A DNA stretch of 64,000 nt, taken from NCBI GenBank assembly GCA_916048095.2, contig OU696581.1, forward strand, positions 156,945 to 220,944. The letters are read 5' to 3'. The translations under genes were made by a program, and so were the position numbers. Shown one piece after another: positions 10,411 through 23,173 of the stretch. The stretch comes from Sacculina carcini. Lineage: Eukaryota > Arthropoda > Thecostraca > Sacculinidae. A model generated the notes under the pieces. It saw nothing but the letters and a program-made list of their open reading frames with translations, did no database searches and was not told where the DNA came from. The stretch's first letter is position 1, and every line of letters starts with the position of its first letter.

Positions 10411-11839
10411 CTTGTGACTAGTGATGCAAAAAAACCGTTTTGCTTGGTTGCGTTTTTTGTGTGCAAAAAAACATGTTTTTTTAGTTTGTTTTTTGTTTTT
10501 TTTGTGTATTTTTATAATTAGCCCCAATTGTCATCGGATGTTGGATTTTAGTACATATAAATGAGTTTAATTGACGTTTTGTACATCCTTACGCGTCTTA
10601 TTTCAAAGATAATTTGATAATAGTATAAAAAACAAAAATATTTATCAATAAATATCCCAGGAGACTGTTTGAAAGTGCATCCGGGTCCGGTGGCTTAGGT
10701 TTTTTCATTGAGAAAACCCATGTTTTTAAAGATGGTATTAATGATGTGGATTTTTGAAATTTATTGTCAGCTGAACAAAGCAAATTCATTGAGTAACCAT
10801 GTGTTTTTTCAAAGAAGCCATGTTTTTTATGAAAAAATGCAATGATGTTTTTCAAACTAGATTTAAATTCGTCTTATTAATGTTCAGAAAATGTTGACAG
10901 CAGAACAAGACAAGTTATTTGGTTGGTCAAGTTTTTTTTTGACAAACGTATATTTAAACTAACGCTTTTTCAATGAAACAATGCTTTCTAAAACAGTCTC
11001 TATGGAAGATAGATTTGATTGATGTGCGTTCAAATACCTTTTGAATAGCAAGTAGCCTGCTGGTATAAGCGGCTTGTTAAACCACTTGATTTAATCTGTT
11101 TTTTAACCATGTTTTTTTCTAAATATATTTGTTTGAAAAACGGTTTTCGTAGATGTAGAAATTTTGAAAAAACATTGGCGGCAGATCAAGGAAAGTAGTT
11201 AGTAAAGTATTTAGTTAATAAGTAAAGTAAAGTAGTTAGTAAAACAGTAGCTAGTTAGGAAAGTATGTAGTTATTTGTGTTCAAATACTTTTTTGTACAT
11301 TAAATATATTTGCTCAGTCGTTTTTTTCCCACACGAAAATATTGTCCGTTTTTCTGGTCAAGATTGCCACTCTGAATAATGCGACCCGCATTTATTCGTA
11401 GTCTCATTAGGGACACTAAGTTTGTGTGTATATATGTAGTATTTGTGTAAATATTTGCAGTGTTTGTACATTTATATTTGCAAATAATTTATCTGTTGAT
11501 TGAAATGATGAAGCTTATTGTAATCAACGTAGTTCATTTCTGGTAGGAAAAAATTAATAAGTAAAAAATGACAAAATTATTGAAATTGTTGTATTTTTTC
11601 AAACAGTTTCGGTTTTAGCAGAAAAACGGTTTTCAAACCCTGCTTTCTTACACAATGATTAACTCAATGATTGAATGCAAGACTGTACTGTACATAGAAG
11701 TGCCGCACAATACCGTGCAAACAATGATATTAGGGCTTTCAGACACATTATAACCATTTTATTACGAGCGAGCGAAGCGAGCAAGTTCATACTTGGTGTT
11801 ACTAGAAAAATGAGTATGAGCGACCGGCCCGCCAGCCGG

Positions 11840-12175
11840 CCGTGGTCACGCTTTTCAGAGGCTCTGGAACGCTTATCTCTGGAACCATAAGTCCGATTAA
11901 CATGCATTCTTATTGTTGGGTAGCCCAATCCTTCCTGCCGCGGATGAGACCAAGCCGAATCATGTCAATGCCCACTGTGGCACGTCCCAAATGCCCTCCT
12001 ACTTTTTAGAAAAACACTTTTTACCCGTTTTTCAGAGGCTTATATCTCTGGAACCATAAGTCCGATTAACATGCGTTTTTTTTGTTGGGTAGCCCAATCC
12101 TTCCTGCCGCGAATGAAATTATGCCGAATCATGTCAGTGCCCAGTGTGGCATGTAGCATGTGCCATATGCCCTCT
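11840..12175. repeat. Direct duplication of about 170 bp inside the hAT-type element
   Basis: The segment from TATCTCTGGAACCATAAGTC through the conserved GAATCATGTCARTGCCCA stretch occurs twice (about 11,870-11,990 and 12,043-12,165), diverged by substitutions and small indels. Confidence 0.75.
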
Positions 12176-12263
12176 TATAATTTAGCAGAAAACTTTGCCC
12201 ATGCACGCAGACAAATACATTTACGACAAAGTTTGATTACATATCTCAGAGTCTTCTTAAGTC

Positions 12264-12577
12264 AGGCCTCAGAGTCTTCTTAAGTTTACTTGTTTGCAAT
12301 GTTATAATTGATTTATTCTTCCTATTGATATTGATTTAATCCGTTTTTCCTTTTATTTAATGATTTATCTCTTTTTTGCACATTTTAGTTACATATTCCG
12401 GACTCATAATTGCTACATGTTTGTGTTTCTGTTCTGCGCTGCATGTTTTTACTTCACCCAACCTGCGCAATTGACCCAATTTTCCCACTTGCTCCAGTAT
12501 TATTTTGCGTGTCGCGCGCTTGTAACTATTGTGTGCGCTATATTAAATACATGTTTGTTGTTGTTGTTGTTGTTATA
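12264..12577 (+). mobile_element. 5'-truncated L2-like LINE 3' end
   Basis: From CCTCAGAGTCTTCTTAAGTT to GCGCTATATTAAATACATG plus a (TTG)n tail. Apart from indels it is the reverse complement of 22330-22660, so the two copies belong to one family and lie in opposite orientation. Only the last few codons of ORF2 (ASESS-stop) and the 3' UTR survive. Confidence 0.75.
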
Positions 12578-12872
12578 TGATAGCTTCGCGCTCGCTCGTT
12601 CATCGCCGAACACGGCGCCTTACTGGTTGTGCATATTTAATGATAATTCAGTTTGATAGGGTCACTAATAGCATGAATACTCATGTGTTGATAAAAATAT
12701 TTCATTTAACATCCCAAATATATCATTTCCATAATTTGAATTTTTTACATGACTCTTCAAGAAAACTCAAAAAACATGTTTTTTTGGTCGAGGTTTTTTT
12801 GGCCAAAAAAACGGTCTTAAAAAACCATCGTTTTTTTAGGTCGCATCTTTACTTGTGACTCGTCCGAGCGTG

Positions 12873-12953
12873 GCACGTGATGGGTCACGTGATAGGTCAC
12901 GTGATAGGTCACGTGATAGGTCACGTGATAGGTCACGTGATAGGTCACGTGAA
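12873..12953. repeat. 12-bp minisatellite of E-boxes (ATAGGTCACGTG)
   Basis: CACGTG occurs seven times at 12874, 12886, 12898, 12910, 12922, 12934 and 12946, exactly 12 bp apart. Most units contain GGTCACGTGA. The array lies 13 bp beyond the target duplication of the hAT-type element. Confidence 0.92.
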
Positions 12954-15061
12954 CCATCGTCTCGTTCATCTTTGGAGAAGAGCAAATTGACAGATAGATT
13001 ATGCACTTCTGGTAGATTGAGTATTGGCTACTTGAAACTGTTCTTCCATTTACACACACACACACACCCTGGTATTTCCACTTCTCTAAATGTTGTCCAA
13101 TAAACGTGTGCGATACATTGAAGATGAGCGTGATGGAAATTGTCGATGTTGTTGGAGAGGAGGGACGGCAGTGGAGTTCGGTCTTCTCGAGTCGCTCATT
13201 TTGCCGCTCGTTTTTGCTCGTTGAGGCGTTGTAGCAGCGTGGTGGTCAGTCTTGATGATGGCTGTGGTCGACAATGGTGTCTTGTGTCGGCTGCATTGTT
13301 TGTGCGAGTCGCATACGAATTACCTCTGATAACTACCGTGTTTCGTTCACAATACACGCACATGTATTCAGTGGACGTGCGCTTTGTCCGACGTTGCAAT
13401 TTTGATGGTGTTTGGCGAGTGCGGGCAACGCATGCCCTGTCCACACATGAGGAGAATGGACAGCCAAGTTTGAGAGACAATTGCAGCATAGAGCGATTAA
13501 TAGACGACCAACATAGGCTTTCCGCCGGCATACAGATTGCACATCCTGCCGACGCTGTATATTGCAGGAGTAAATGCCTGTAAATGGAGGAAGAAATAGT
13601 TGAAATGCTGTTTCAATTGAACTTTATTGCCGATAATACGACAAACTTGGAATATTGGCTGTATTTGAGGCATTGCTGGGGGTGCATGATATAACTACAT
13701 AATGCAACTACTTTGAGTCAAAAAACATGAATTGATCCAGATACACACCATCAGTATCGAATTGAATTAATCTTTGGAAGCAATGGTATCCCTGTTCTCT
13801 GACATGACAACACAAAAAACGCTTGAAAATGCCTAATTTTTATTCATAAACACTACAATACCGCGATAACTTTCTATATACAATTACAGCTGATACGCGT
13901 GTGCTGTTACCTGTACTCACAGCGAATCCTGACAGCTCACTGGTGAATTATTGCCTGATACTGACATTGTGTAGCTGTTGAGCTGTCAGTGGAAATGGCT
14001 CGCAGACGGCCGGGCGTGATGTGATGGTGGATTGCATGCACCACTGCGTCCATCCTCTGTGTGTGTGTGTGTTCTTTATTCAACGGCAACTCATCTATCA
14101 CATGTGCTGATCGGATCGCCATATTGGCAAACTTCTTGGCGGCCGCCATGTCAGACGAGCAATTTGTCGCTGTCCTCGTGTGTCGCTCGCGAGACAGCGG
14201 CTGTACAAACACGACTGGACAGGCTCATTGGACGCGTCTTGACTGTTATATGGACGATGGTCAGACACAAGCAGTGACAATAACAGATGCTCACTCACAA
14301 TGCTGGCCGCTACGCCTGGGCAGCGAGAAAAAACGCGCAAACAGACAGAGACAGAGATACGATGTCGAAGACAAGTGTAATTGCTGCTGCAGACAACACA
14401 GAACAATGCCAATTGGATCAGATGTCGTGTGATTTGATCAAAATACGATAGTTTTGCTATTTTTGCTATTATTTTCAACCTAGTTTATTATTATTATTAT
14501 TATTATTATTGAACAAAACGAACAAAGTGACGCAGGAAGAGCGCAAGCGCTATAAACAGCATCATGCAGCCCCTGCGCACTTTGAACGTGGAGAATAAGA
14601 GAAAGAGAAAAAGTACACAAAGACAATATGACACACACAATCATGACAGATCAATACATTGTTTGTTGTGGATATTATATCGCTCATCGATTGTCTTCTT
14701 TGTTCGTCTTTGATGTTTTTGTATTTGTCTCAGCTGAGCCATATCTAGCATCTGATGTTGGTAATCGTGAATCAATTGTGCTTTTGCCTGGCCTACAGCC
14801 AATACATGTTCTGCAGGGATCTGTGCAATATTCTGATGCCAATTAGCCAATGTGCTTGATATAACAATATTAATACGATTGTAAATGTTAAATGTATGTT
14901 ACGAATTGTATGTTAATGCTTTCTCATGATTAAATTAAATGGCGCATTTGCAAAACAAATATTTGAGCATTTGAAGCACGTTTATATTAGCTAATTTCGT
15001 TCTAATTCTTATATATAGTGAAAGTTTCAATGATGAGGCATATTGATTGCATCATCTAACG
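12954..15061. other. Intergenic or unannotated gene region, 12.95-15.06 kb
   Basis: GC-balanced, less repetitive DNA with several unassigned ORFs. Two on the minus strand look more protein-like than their surroundings. One starts with a good initiation context at 14150 (MAAAKKFANMAIRSAHVIDE) and runs into a CA tract. The other is a helical, Gln-rich stretch (14641-14850, containing HVLAVGQAKAQLIHDYQHQM). I recognise neither and see no convincing splice pair. An (ATT)n tract lies at 14487-14511. Confidence 0.3.
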
Positions 15062-15331
15062 GAGGGGTTTTCAACCGGAGGTGCGAATATTCTAGCAATT
15101 ATAAAAAATAGAAATTATATGTATAACTTATGCGTTGTATTTTTCTGAAAAACGTAGTTTTGCTTAATCTTCTTAAAGAAGTTGTATAAATGAATATTGA
15201 AGAAAAAGACTTATTATAACGTCGTTTGTATTTTTATATTTTCGTATACTGATCAAGGATCCAGGGGGTACGTGGACTGACTGCTCATTTGAAACTGTGG
15301 TGCAAACTCTGATAAGGGTTGAGAACCACTG
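15062..15331. mobile_element. hAT-type MITE, related to the CAGTGG family
   Basis: The left end AGGGGTTTTCAACC and right end GGGTTGAGAACCACTG are inverted repeats. The flanks ATCTAACG (15054-15061) and ATCTAAAA (15332-15339) agree at six of eight bases, consistent with an aged 8-bp duplication. Confidence 0.65.
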
Positions 15332-15935
15332 ATCTAAAACTGCATGCTGGATTTTATTGACATGTGAGAGTTTATTTAACATACTAAATTATATAATGTT
15401 TTCACGGTTTTTGTATAATTGTCGTTCATCGCCGTTTCGATGTCTACAATCTGAGTGGAAAGGCGATGATAATATTTGTGTTGGCAATGCTAAATTAATT
15501 ATGATAATTAATTAGTATTTTTTCAATGATTACGCTACTTAATTAATTTTGCTGCCTACTTAATATCTGCATCACACCAGTAGCTATTATTGAATGTACT
15601 GGAAACATCTTAATGTTTATTTAGATGAAGTATTGCTTGCTTAAAACCAGGCATATACTGCAGGCTGTGTATTGACGGCTTATATCAATTAATCAGAACA
15701 CATATACTAACACGTATATTTGGTGACACATCGCTAACACCCGTTCGCAGCAAATTCAACATAGCCGGGAAATAGAGGAATGTTTCTCTGTTTACACGCC
15801 GTCACTTGTGCTTGTAGAAAATAGCCAATCTGCAGCCGTTCTACGCCCAAATGTATTCATTTATTCCTATCTATTCAACAGACGCAGTGTGAACACTTCT
15901 GCTTTGTCTGTGGACAGAGTTCTATGGACACGTTT
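15332..15935. other. Intergenic, nothing recognised
   Basis: AT-rich with an ATAATTAATTAG-type imperfect palindrome near 15,490-15,515. No gene seen. Confidence 0.4.
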
Positions 15936-16070
<135 letters not shown>

Positions 16071-16176
16071 TAAGTGCAAATATACGTGTTTGTAGTGTCG
16101 AGTGTGTTCTAGTGGGTGGTTGTCGAGTGACGTGCTGGGCGACAATTCTACCAAACTTGATCGACAATGAGCCTAC

Positions 16177-16250
16177 TCACACACGCACGCACGCACGCAC
16201 GCACGCACGCACACACGCACGCACACACGCACGCACGCACGCACGCACAA
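16177..16250. repeat. (CGCA)n / (ACGC)n microsatellite
   Basis: Tetranucleotide array with two internal CACA variants. It is CpG-rich compared with the surrounding CA repeats. Confidence 0.93.
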
Positions 16251-16447
16251 GTGAGTACTCGCCAGAGGTAGCATTTGCATGGAGCGGAAGAGGTGAATGG
16301 AAAGCGGATGAGAGCAGACGAGGACAATGAGGGCAGAGCATAATGAATCTACCTGGCTGAAGGCCAAACTCGGTTAGCAGCCAGATTGAATTGAACACTT
16401 CTGAGACGTGATATTGCTGGCCATTCTGCGCTGTGAACGCAGGAGGA

Positions 16448-16613
16448 GTGTTCAGTGTAGTACTGTTGTGAGTGTAGGATTGAGTGTTCAGTGTAGGACT
16501 GTTGTGAGTGTAGGATTGAGTGTTCAGTGAAGGACTGTTGTGAGTGTAGGACTGAGTGTTCAGTGTAGGACTGTTGTGAGTGTAGGATTGAGTGTTCAGT
16601 GAAGGACTGTTGA
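16448..16613. repeat. 36-bp minisatellite
   Basis: About 4.6 copies of a 36-bp unit (phase TGTTCAGTGTAG...GATTGAG). The period is a multiple of three, so the minus strand stays open as a 12-residue repeat (QQSYTEHSVLHS type). I regard this as a repeat, not a gene. Confidence 0.9.
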
Positions 16614-17037
16614 ATTTTCAGCCCGTTCACCTTATAAAAATGGCTTTAGTACTGATTTGAAGTAACGACAGACGTTTTGTATTAGTGTACTCACTTGATG
16701 GATTGAATGGTTCAAACAGCGGGCTCCCAGCAAAATTGAAAAATATAAAAAACAATTATTTCACGCCAAAGTTGTACTGTTATTTATTAATAAAAAGAGT
16801 TGTATATTTCAGCAGTATCTCTTTCATTAGTCTGTCAGTCACTCTTTTTCTCTTTCTCGCTATATTTCTCTCTCTCTCTCTGAATGTGAATGTTTGTTTC
16901 ATATCACATCTTTATATATATTTTCCAGCATTAAAATAAGGGAATCGTACCAATTCAGGCAGTCGCCATTAAGACTACATTAAGATAAATGATTTCATCA
17001 TGTCGCCACCGTTGGGACGAATCCAAATCAACCCTGG
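16614..17037. other. Intergenic, nothing recognised
   Basis: Includes a short CT-rich patch (16,850-16,880). Confidence 0.4.
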
Positions 17038-17064
17038 AACACACACATACACACACACACACAT

Positions 17065-17134
<70 letters not shown>
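17038..17134. repeat. (CA)n microsatellite
   Basis: About 47 CA units with early TACA and TGTA variants. Confidence 0.96.
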
Positions 17135-17137
<3 letters not shown>

Positions 17138-17345
17138 CGGAAGCCGCTTGAAATGCTTGCTGAGTTGCAGAGGCTGCAACATTTCAACATCTTGTTGAAA
17201 TGACGGAAAGCTTGAATTGTGTGAAGCCGTATTTCCTCCGTGTTTCTACCTATAGATTATTTTAGGTATGATTATGATATATTTTTATAATTATACGTAA
17301 TATTATTAGCACGACTGGGCATCCGCGACTTATTTTCCAGTCTAA

Positions 17346-17388
17346 ATAACGTAAATTTGTACAATATATTTGTACAAATTTACGTTAT
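17346..17388. repeat. Perfect 19-bp inverted repeat with 5-bp spacer
   Basis: Arms 17346-17364 and 17370-17388 (ATAACGTAAATTTGTACAA and its complement) enclose TATAT. It could extrude as a cruciform. No neighbouring gene or transposon end explains it. Confidence 0.9.
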
Positions 17389-17640
17389 AGCCACACACTT
17401 CAAAATTCACAAATTTTCCCTACCTTTGTTGATGTATTTTTGTTGTTGTTACAAGCTGGCTATTATGCGTGAAACAGGTTTTTGACGTTGGTTTGTTTGT
17501 CTTGCTGTTTGCTAATGATGTCGCACATGTCAGACATTTTTCCAGCATATGTCCCACGCTTTTTTGTGCCATTAATGAACTCATTAACAACAACAATAAC
17601 TTCATCTCTGCATACAGCTTAACTTTATGCATACAGCTGT
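17389..17640. other. Intergenic spacer
   Basis: No gene seen. A short GTT-rich run lies at 17,440-17,450. Confidence 0.35.
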
Positions 17641-17706
17641 TCACACACACACAAACACACTAGCACACACACACACACACACTAACACACACTCACATAC
17701 ACTCAA

Positions 17707-17737
<31 letters not shown>

Positions 17738-17822
17738 CTAACACACACATACACACACACACACACACACGCACACACACACACACACACACAGAAACAC
17801 ACACATACACACATATACACAC

Positions 17823-17853
<31 letters not shown>

Positions 17854-17881
17854 TACAAACACAAGCACACACACACACACA
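17641..17881. repeat. Degenerate CA-rich microsatellite
   Basis: CA units interrupted by TA, AA and GC variants, including an (ACATAC)n stretch near 17,820-17,855. Confidence 0.93.
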
Positions 17882-20458
17882 GCCGATCACCATAACAATA
17901 AAACGAGTTCAGTTTTCATTGCACAAAGTAAATATCCAATGTGACCTTCTCTGAACGCAGGAATCAGTCCCGAGTAGTGGCTTGGCTAAATGATGACGGC
18001 TGAAGGAAGAAGGCAGGGGTAAGTGGGAGATCTGTGTTTGGCTGAGTGCCCGCCAATATTGACAACACAAACGTGTACACTGCAAGATCTGTCATCAAGT
18101 TGTCACAGGCCGAACACAAGCCAAGAAAACAAGCTGAATTCATTACATTTTTGCGATAATATGTAAAACCTCTTCGTTCTCTGTGTCAGTGTATGAATTG
18201 TTTAAATCGTGTGTTTCCCTAAAAGTTATGCGTTTCCAAACTGAACCTGAACATTTAAAGCTATAGAATAAGTTAGTTAGTTAGAATAAGTTCACGAGTC
18301 CCGGCCAAGCTGTGCTGAAATTCCCAGACATATTCTCATATGATCGCGGAGCTGTAATGGAGATTTCATCAGCTACAAAACACGTGCCATATTAACTCAA
18401 TGTGACTTCAATAGTAATATATCGTAGGCAATTTTAGTTATTTCAGTACGTTCTATTGTTATTTAGATAAAGTAGTGAGCATGAGTAAACTGTAGACAAG
18501 ATTCACATGCCGAATATGTTGAGCAATACTGCAATGCCGACACACAGAATCACACAGCAAATGTGCAATTCTTGCACGAGTATTGACTTTATGGCGGCTG
18601 CGGCTTCGGGGTAATTTAGTCCAAGCTGCTCAGCGTGATGATGTCGGTGGACAGATTTACGAGCACACACATGCCAACTAATCCATGCAACTGTATGTGT
18701 GTGTGTGTGTGTGTGTGTATGTGTGTGTGTGCGACTGGGTCGTGTTGTGGGCAAGGTGTGAATTTATGGACATGATACGCGTCAGCCGAATTGAGAAACA
18801 GGCAAACGAGCTGAATGTCGGATGATAATTTAGAACATCATTTATAAGCTGGCGGAACAGATAAACGCCTACATCATGCGCAAAGCTGCATTCAAATATA
18901 GCCAAGTTATATCCATATAAATACAAGACCGTATATAGGTGAAAATATAGAAACACATGCAATTTAAGACGGGTTATATGTTTTTTTACATATCACTTCA
19001 TTCAAAAGTGTGGCCTTATATGTTGTATTGATCAGAAGAACAGCTGTCACACGCACACATGCGCTAATGTACACACACACACACATACACATAGACACAC
19101 ACGCACACATACACATAGACACACACGCACACATACACATAAACATAGTCACACACGCACACAAACACACACAAACGCACATACATCGCTATACGGTTTG
19201 ATTCGTTTCAATAAACTGATGTTCAATTAATATTATTAATATTAAAATTAATATGTCCAGGTTGAATTTTATCACATACATATAAACTAGATAAGCACAG
19301 ACAAATCGCTTGCAAAACATACATAATTGAACCAACATATATGTTTGGGCCAGGGAAATTCAAGCTGTCTCCTAGTGTTTCCAACACATTAATTAGTGCT
19401 GGAGAGTAAGACATATAGAGAAGCAAACAGCGGTATCGATTATACGCAGCAAAATTGCAGCAGTAAATATCAAGTGGCGTGCCGTGAAATAACAGACACA
19501 AACATCATTGAAGAGAGAATATATGCGAAATTTTCACATAAATTATGAAAACAACAAAACTGCAGTCTCCTGAATATATTATAACAATTGATCATCAAGG
19601 GATAGTGAGAAAAGCAAAATGAAAAGGCACACATTGGAAAAGACATAGGAGTTTAGCACTGCTCACAAACAGCCCGGTTAAGACGCACTGTCTCAATGTG
19701 CCATAATTGTGCATCCATCGATATAATACAACGATGAATGAGTGAACAATAAATCACCGTCACTGACGTGTGTGTTGCTGATACACAATTAATTATTAGC
19801 CATGTTAATTAATTATAATCGTAATTATTATTAATTATAATATACCTAATGCATAAGTGCGGTTTTCAATATATGCGATGATTGGACGTTTTGTATGTTG
19901 CTTTTACGACACACGTCTTCACTTAAGCTGCTTCATAACTCAATAGGCCTATTGATGAAACACTACTGCAACATATTCGTGCAGCTTTTAAGTCGTTGCA
20001 AGCTAATTGTGGTATCATGGGACGTTTCTCCAGTTGTCCTTACACAATCAAATGCATCAGGGACTTCTGCGTTCACGCCTATTCCAGATTGTGTTCAATA
20101 TGCGTAGACCACAATCTGCACGACAATGAAAAGGCCACGCCGGGACGCGGTATTCAGTTTCCGCCAGTACGAAGCAGAGCGCAAAACTAACAAGAATTGA
20201 TGCGTTGCCGAAGGTTCGTTATGTTTCACCAAAATTGCCCAGAATTGTAGCGGGCGAGGCTGAAAAATGATTGAAATAACAACTACAGCGGGCAATATCA
20301 GAGATAAAAGAAATGGAGATGAAAGCCAGCACGACATGAAGAAAGTCAATAAAAAACTAAGAAAAATACAGCTCAGATTATGTATAAAACACATATGTAT
20401 AGAAATCTTGACTCTTTTTCCATCTAATCTTGCTTGAGATTAACTTTGCCAGAATGTT
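17882..20458. other. Intergenic with TG/CA tracts
   Basis: A TG tract at 18,692-18,732, and a CA-rich region at 19,062-19,180 with a 24-bp higher-order unit (ACACATAGACACACACGCAC core). A minus-strand ORF ending at 18503 has a hydrophobic C-terminus (CCVILCVGIAVLLNIFGM), but I cannot assign it. The rest shows nothing. Confidence 0.35.
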
Positions 20459-20547
20459 TAGCATGGTTGTGGTGGCGTGACTGGTGGCGTGGCTGTGGTG
20501 GCGTGACTGTGGTGGCGTGACTGTGGTGGCGTGGCTGTGGTGGCAAC
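20459..20547. repeat. 15-bp minisatellite, GTGGTGGCGTGACT unit
   Basis: About five or six copies alternating GTGACT and GTGGCT endings. Confidence 0.85.
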
Positions 20548-22325
20548 TATCAACGCTTGGGCAGTGCGCTGATTTCTGGCTAATCAATAATTGTCAGAGT
20601 CCAAATTGAGCCAGCACCTGGGCTTCCACTGCGTTCAGCTCAACTCATATACAATTGTGAGTCTGTACGCATTGTTCTGTCAATATAGCATTATTGTCTT
20701 ATGTCTCAGTGCCAATAGTGTATATGTCTTGTCATAGATAACAGTAATTTTCAATACACTAAACAAAAACCAATGATGCTATTCAAATGGTTTAAATTGC
20801 TATATTTTACATGTGCATTTGGGTACCTTACGGCAGTCGCCGGTCCATTTCAACCGACGAGAGTCAAATCCAGGTCTACTGTTATCTATGGTCTTGTGTT
20901 TCTGATAATTGCAGGATTATTGGACAGTTGATACGTAGCCACAACTACTGCTAAAATGACACTGTTCTGGCAATAAATTGAGTGAAATTCATGTTTGAAA
21001 TAATATCTAATTGATGTGCTGTAGCATTCTTGCGATCATCCCGGTGTCATAAGAGAGGATCGTTCTGCAAGTGAGAAGAAGAGAAGGATTCTTCGAGAAG
21101 GATTCTCACATTTATACTTGTATTCTCAATATGTCGCTAGCATTTTGCTGGTTTCATTGCGAAATAGCGTGTCACAACCAAACCGAGCCGACTGAGAAAA
21201 ACGCACACGAACTCGCTCACAAACAAAATAGCAAATTGAATTGCAGAGAAATAACAACATCAAACAACAAACAGCAACATAAGCGGGCGAATTGTCATTG
21301 AAGCACGAGATTGCATGCAATTTCAACACGGAAAGTTTGATTATTCACACGAGTGGCCCCAAATCACAACCATGCACATGTTTTTCAGCTTACACGCTTC
21401 AAAATGCACACACACGCTCACACACAGACACACACACACACATACACACACACACAATGTTCAAGGTATGATGGACATTCCATTGTGTAAGAGGAAAATG
21501 TCACCGCATTCCCCGATTTATTTTCATCTGACGAAAATAATGCAAAGATAAGTTTCGTACGAGTTTTAATAAGATGCACAGTTTGGCAATAAATTACGAC
21601 AAGGCAAGCATAAATCATTTTCTAATAAGTTGTATATCACCAACCTGTATATGACCTTTGTATAATTAGTCACAAAAATGATTTTTAAACTCAATTTTGC
21701 GCATTTTCGCTGGGAATTTTTCGTTGATATTTTATGTTGACGAATTCTCAGTGCGGATAATTATCATCCACACAAAGAACAGCATGGTATTTTTGCTCAA
21801 AGCCGAGTTTGTCTGATTTCTTTTATTCTTAACTTCTGGGCTGCAGGCCAAAGTTTGGTCACAAAACCAATTTACTAGTTTGCTAACAGGAATATGGAAA
21901 ATTATTCTCTTGCCACTTAGATTTGATAATACAGATATATAATACAATAATAAAAATAATTTGTGCCTAGTTATAAGTTTCTAAGCAGACCATGATTAAG
22001 TAAATACTCTAAGACCGGAATTATATTTGATGAAGTGTTTTGAAATTTAAATATCAAGCCGAAAATGTGCAGTTTTCCGCTAGATAATTTTCCACTGTGT
22101 TCTTTGGGCAAAATTTGAGCATGTTTCTAGACCCGACAGTGTTACTGACAGTATTACTGATAGTATTACTGGGTCACAGTTATGTTTCAACAGCTTGTAG
22201 CATTACTCAATTATATGCCAATTAATTGCACTCACTGTCAATAACATACACACACATATATATACACACACATATACACACATTCACACACATATATACA
22301 CATACACATACACACACAGACACAT
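20548..22325. other. Intergenic, two CA-rich tracts
   Basis: CA tracts at about 21,408-21,458 and 22,243-22,322. Repeated GTATTACTG-type motifs occur near 22,137-22,172. No gene recognised. Confidence 0.4.
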
Positions 22326-22950
22326 GCAGGCTTGGACCGTGCTGTTTTATTCGTGTAAACAAATATTTATTCAATATAGCGCACACAATAATTACAAGCG
22401 CGCGACAGGCAAAATACGACTGGAGCAAGTGGGAAAAATTGGGTCAACTGCGCAAATTGGGTAAAGTAGAAAACAAGCAGCGCAGAACAGGAACACAAAC
22501 ATCAAGCAATTATGAGTCCGAAATATATAACTAAATGTGCAAAAGAGAGATAAATAATTAAATCAAAGAAACAAGCAATTTAATCAATATCTATAGGAAA
22601 AATCAATCAATAATATCATTGCAAACAAGTAAACTTATGAAGACTCTGAGGCCAAAGATAGGTAATGTTTTTTGAGTTCAGAAGAGAAAGATGAGTAGGA
22701 CTTCATTCGGAGGAGGCGAAGAGGAAGTGAATTATAAATGCGGGGTGTAGAAAAAAAGAATGATTTCGCAGACCAAGTGGACTGGTTCAACGCAGGGGGA
22801 CAGATTAGAGGAGTAGGATGGCGACGTGAATGACTCTCTTGAACCAGAAATAGTGAGCGTAGATAGGACGGGGGTGAAGGACAGTGAAGGATTTTATACA
22901 ATGTAAGAAACAAGCAGAAGCCACTGCTCGAGAACTTATGGTAAATAACC
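22326..22950 (-). mobile_element. 5'-truncated L2-like LINE with ORF2 C-terminus
   Basis: Minus-strand reading ends in a remnant carrying PSYLRSLFLVQ, CPPALNQSTWSAKSFFFSTP and RIYNSLP, colinear with the C-terminus of the intact LINE ORF2 at 54612 (PSYLRSLLTL, CPPALNQSSWSSKSFYFSAP, RIYNSLP). The stop at 22635 is followed by a 3' UTR shared with 12264-12577. The copy is degraded and truncated near 22,940. Confidence 0.85.
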
Positions 22951-23014
22951 ACTGATCTAAGAGATTTGTGAGTGATAGTTTTGAAGTGTGCGCCTCTGAT
23001 GTGGTGGCATTTGA

Positions 23015-23173
23015 TCAGGCAGCGTCTAGCTGCGTTTTATCGGCGATTTGATTGAGTACAGCTTGCAGGGCGTTCAGTTCGCTGTACGCCCGCTCTGCTA
23101 ATGCATGTTCGCTGCTGTGCGATGGCTCGTGAGAAAGCTGCAACCTGCTTTCTTGCAAATACTGCACGCACTC
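23015..23173 (-). CDS. SmydA: SmydA-like gene, exon 4 of 4 (C-terminal)
   Basis: Minus-strand exon from an acceptor GTGCGTGCAG (AG at 23175-23174) to the TGA at 23017-23015. It encodes 52 residues beginning ECVQYLQESRLQLSHEPSHS and ending QLDAA. This matches the helical C-terminus expected of SmydA-type SMYD proteins (a LLxES...LxxEP block followed by an AxRAxxELxAL helix). The upstream intron (23174-24012) is phase 0, in agreement with exon 3, and contains a hAT-type MITE. The splice junctions are read from sequence and not confirmed by transcript. Confidence 0.8.
   Translation of the reverse strand, partial: ECVQYLQESRLQLSHEPSHSSEHALAERAYSELNALQAVLNQIADKTQLDAA

Larger units (their letters stand above)
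10419..12851. mobile_element. 2.4 kb non-autonomous hAT-type element
   Basis: Exact 8-bp target duplication CTTGTGAC at 10411-10418 and 12852-12859. The ends are inverted: TAGTGATGC then an A-run and ACCG on the left, and on the right TAAAGATGC (reverse complement) then an A-run and ACG. Several internal motifs of the ACCATGTTTTTT type recur. There is no transposase ORF. A LINE fragment (12264-12577) and a tandem-duplicated segment lie inside. Confidence 0.75.

Noticed and set aside
13140..13583. 147-codon plus-strand ORF and a 111-codon minus-strand ORF on the same DNA
   Set aside because: Neither shows a domain, a conserved motif or clear splice boundaries. Overlap in GC-balanced DNA explains both.
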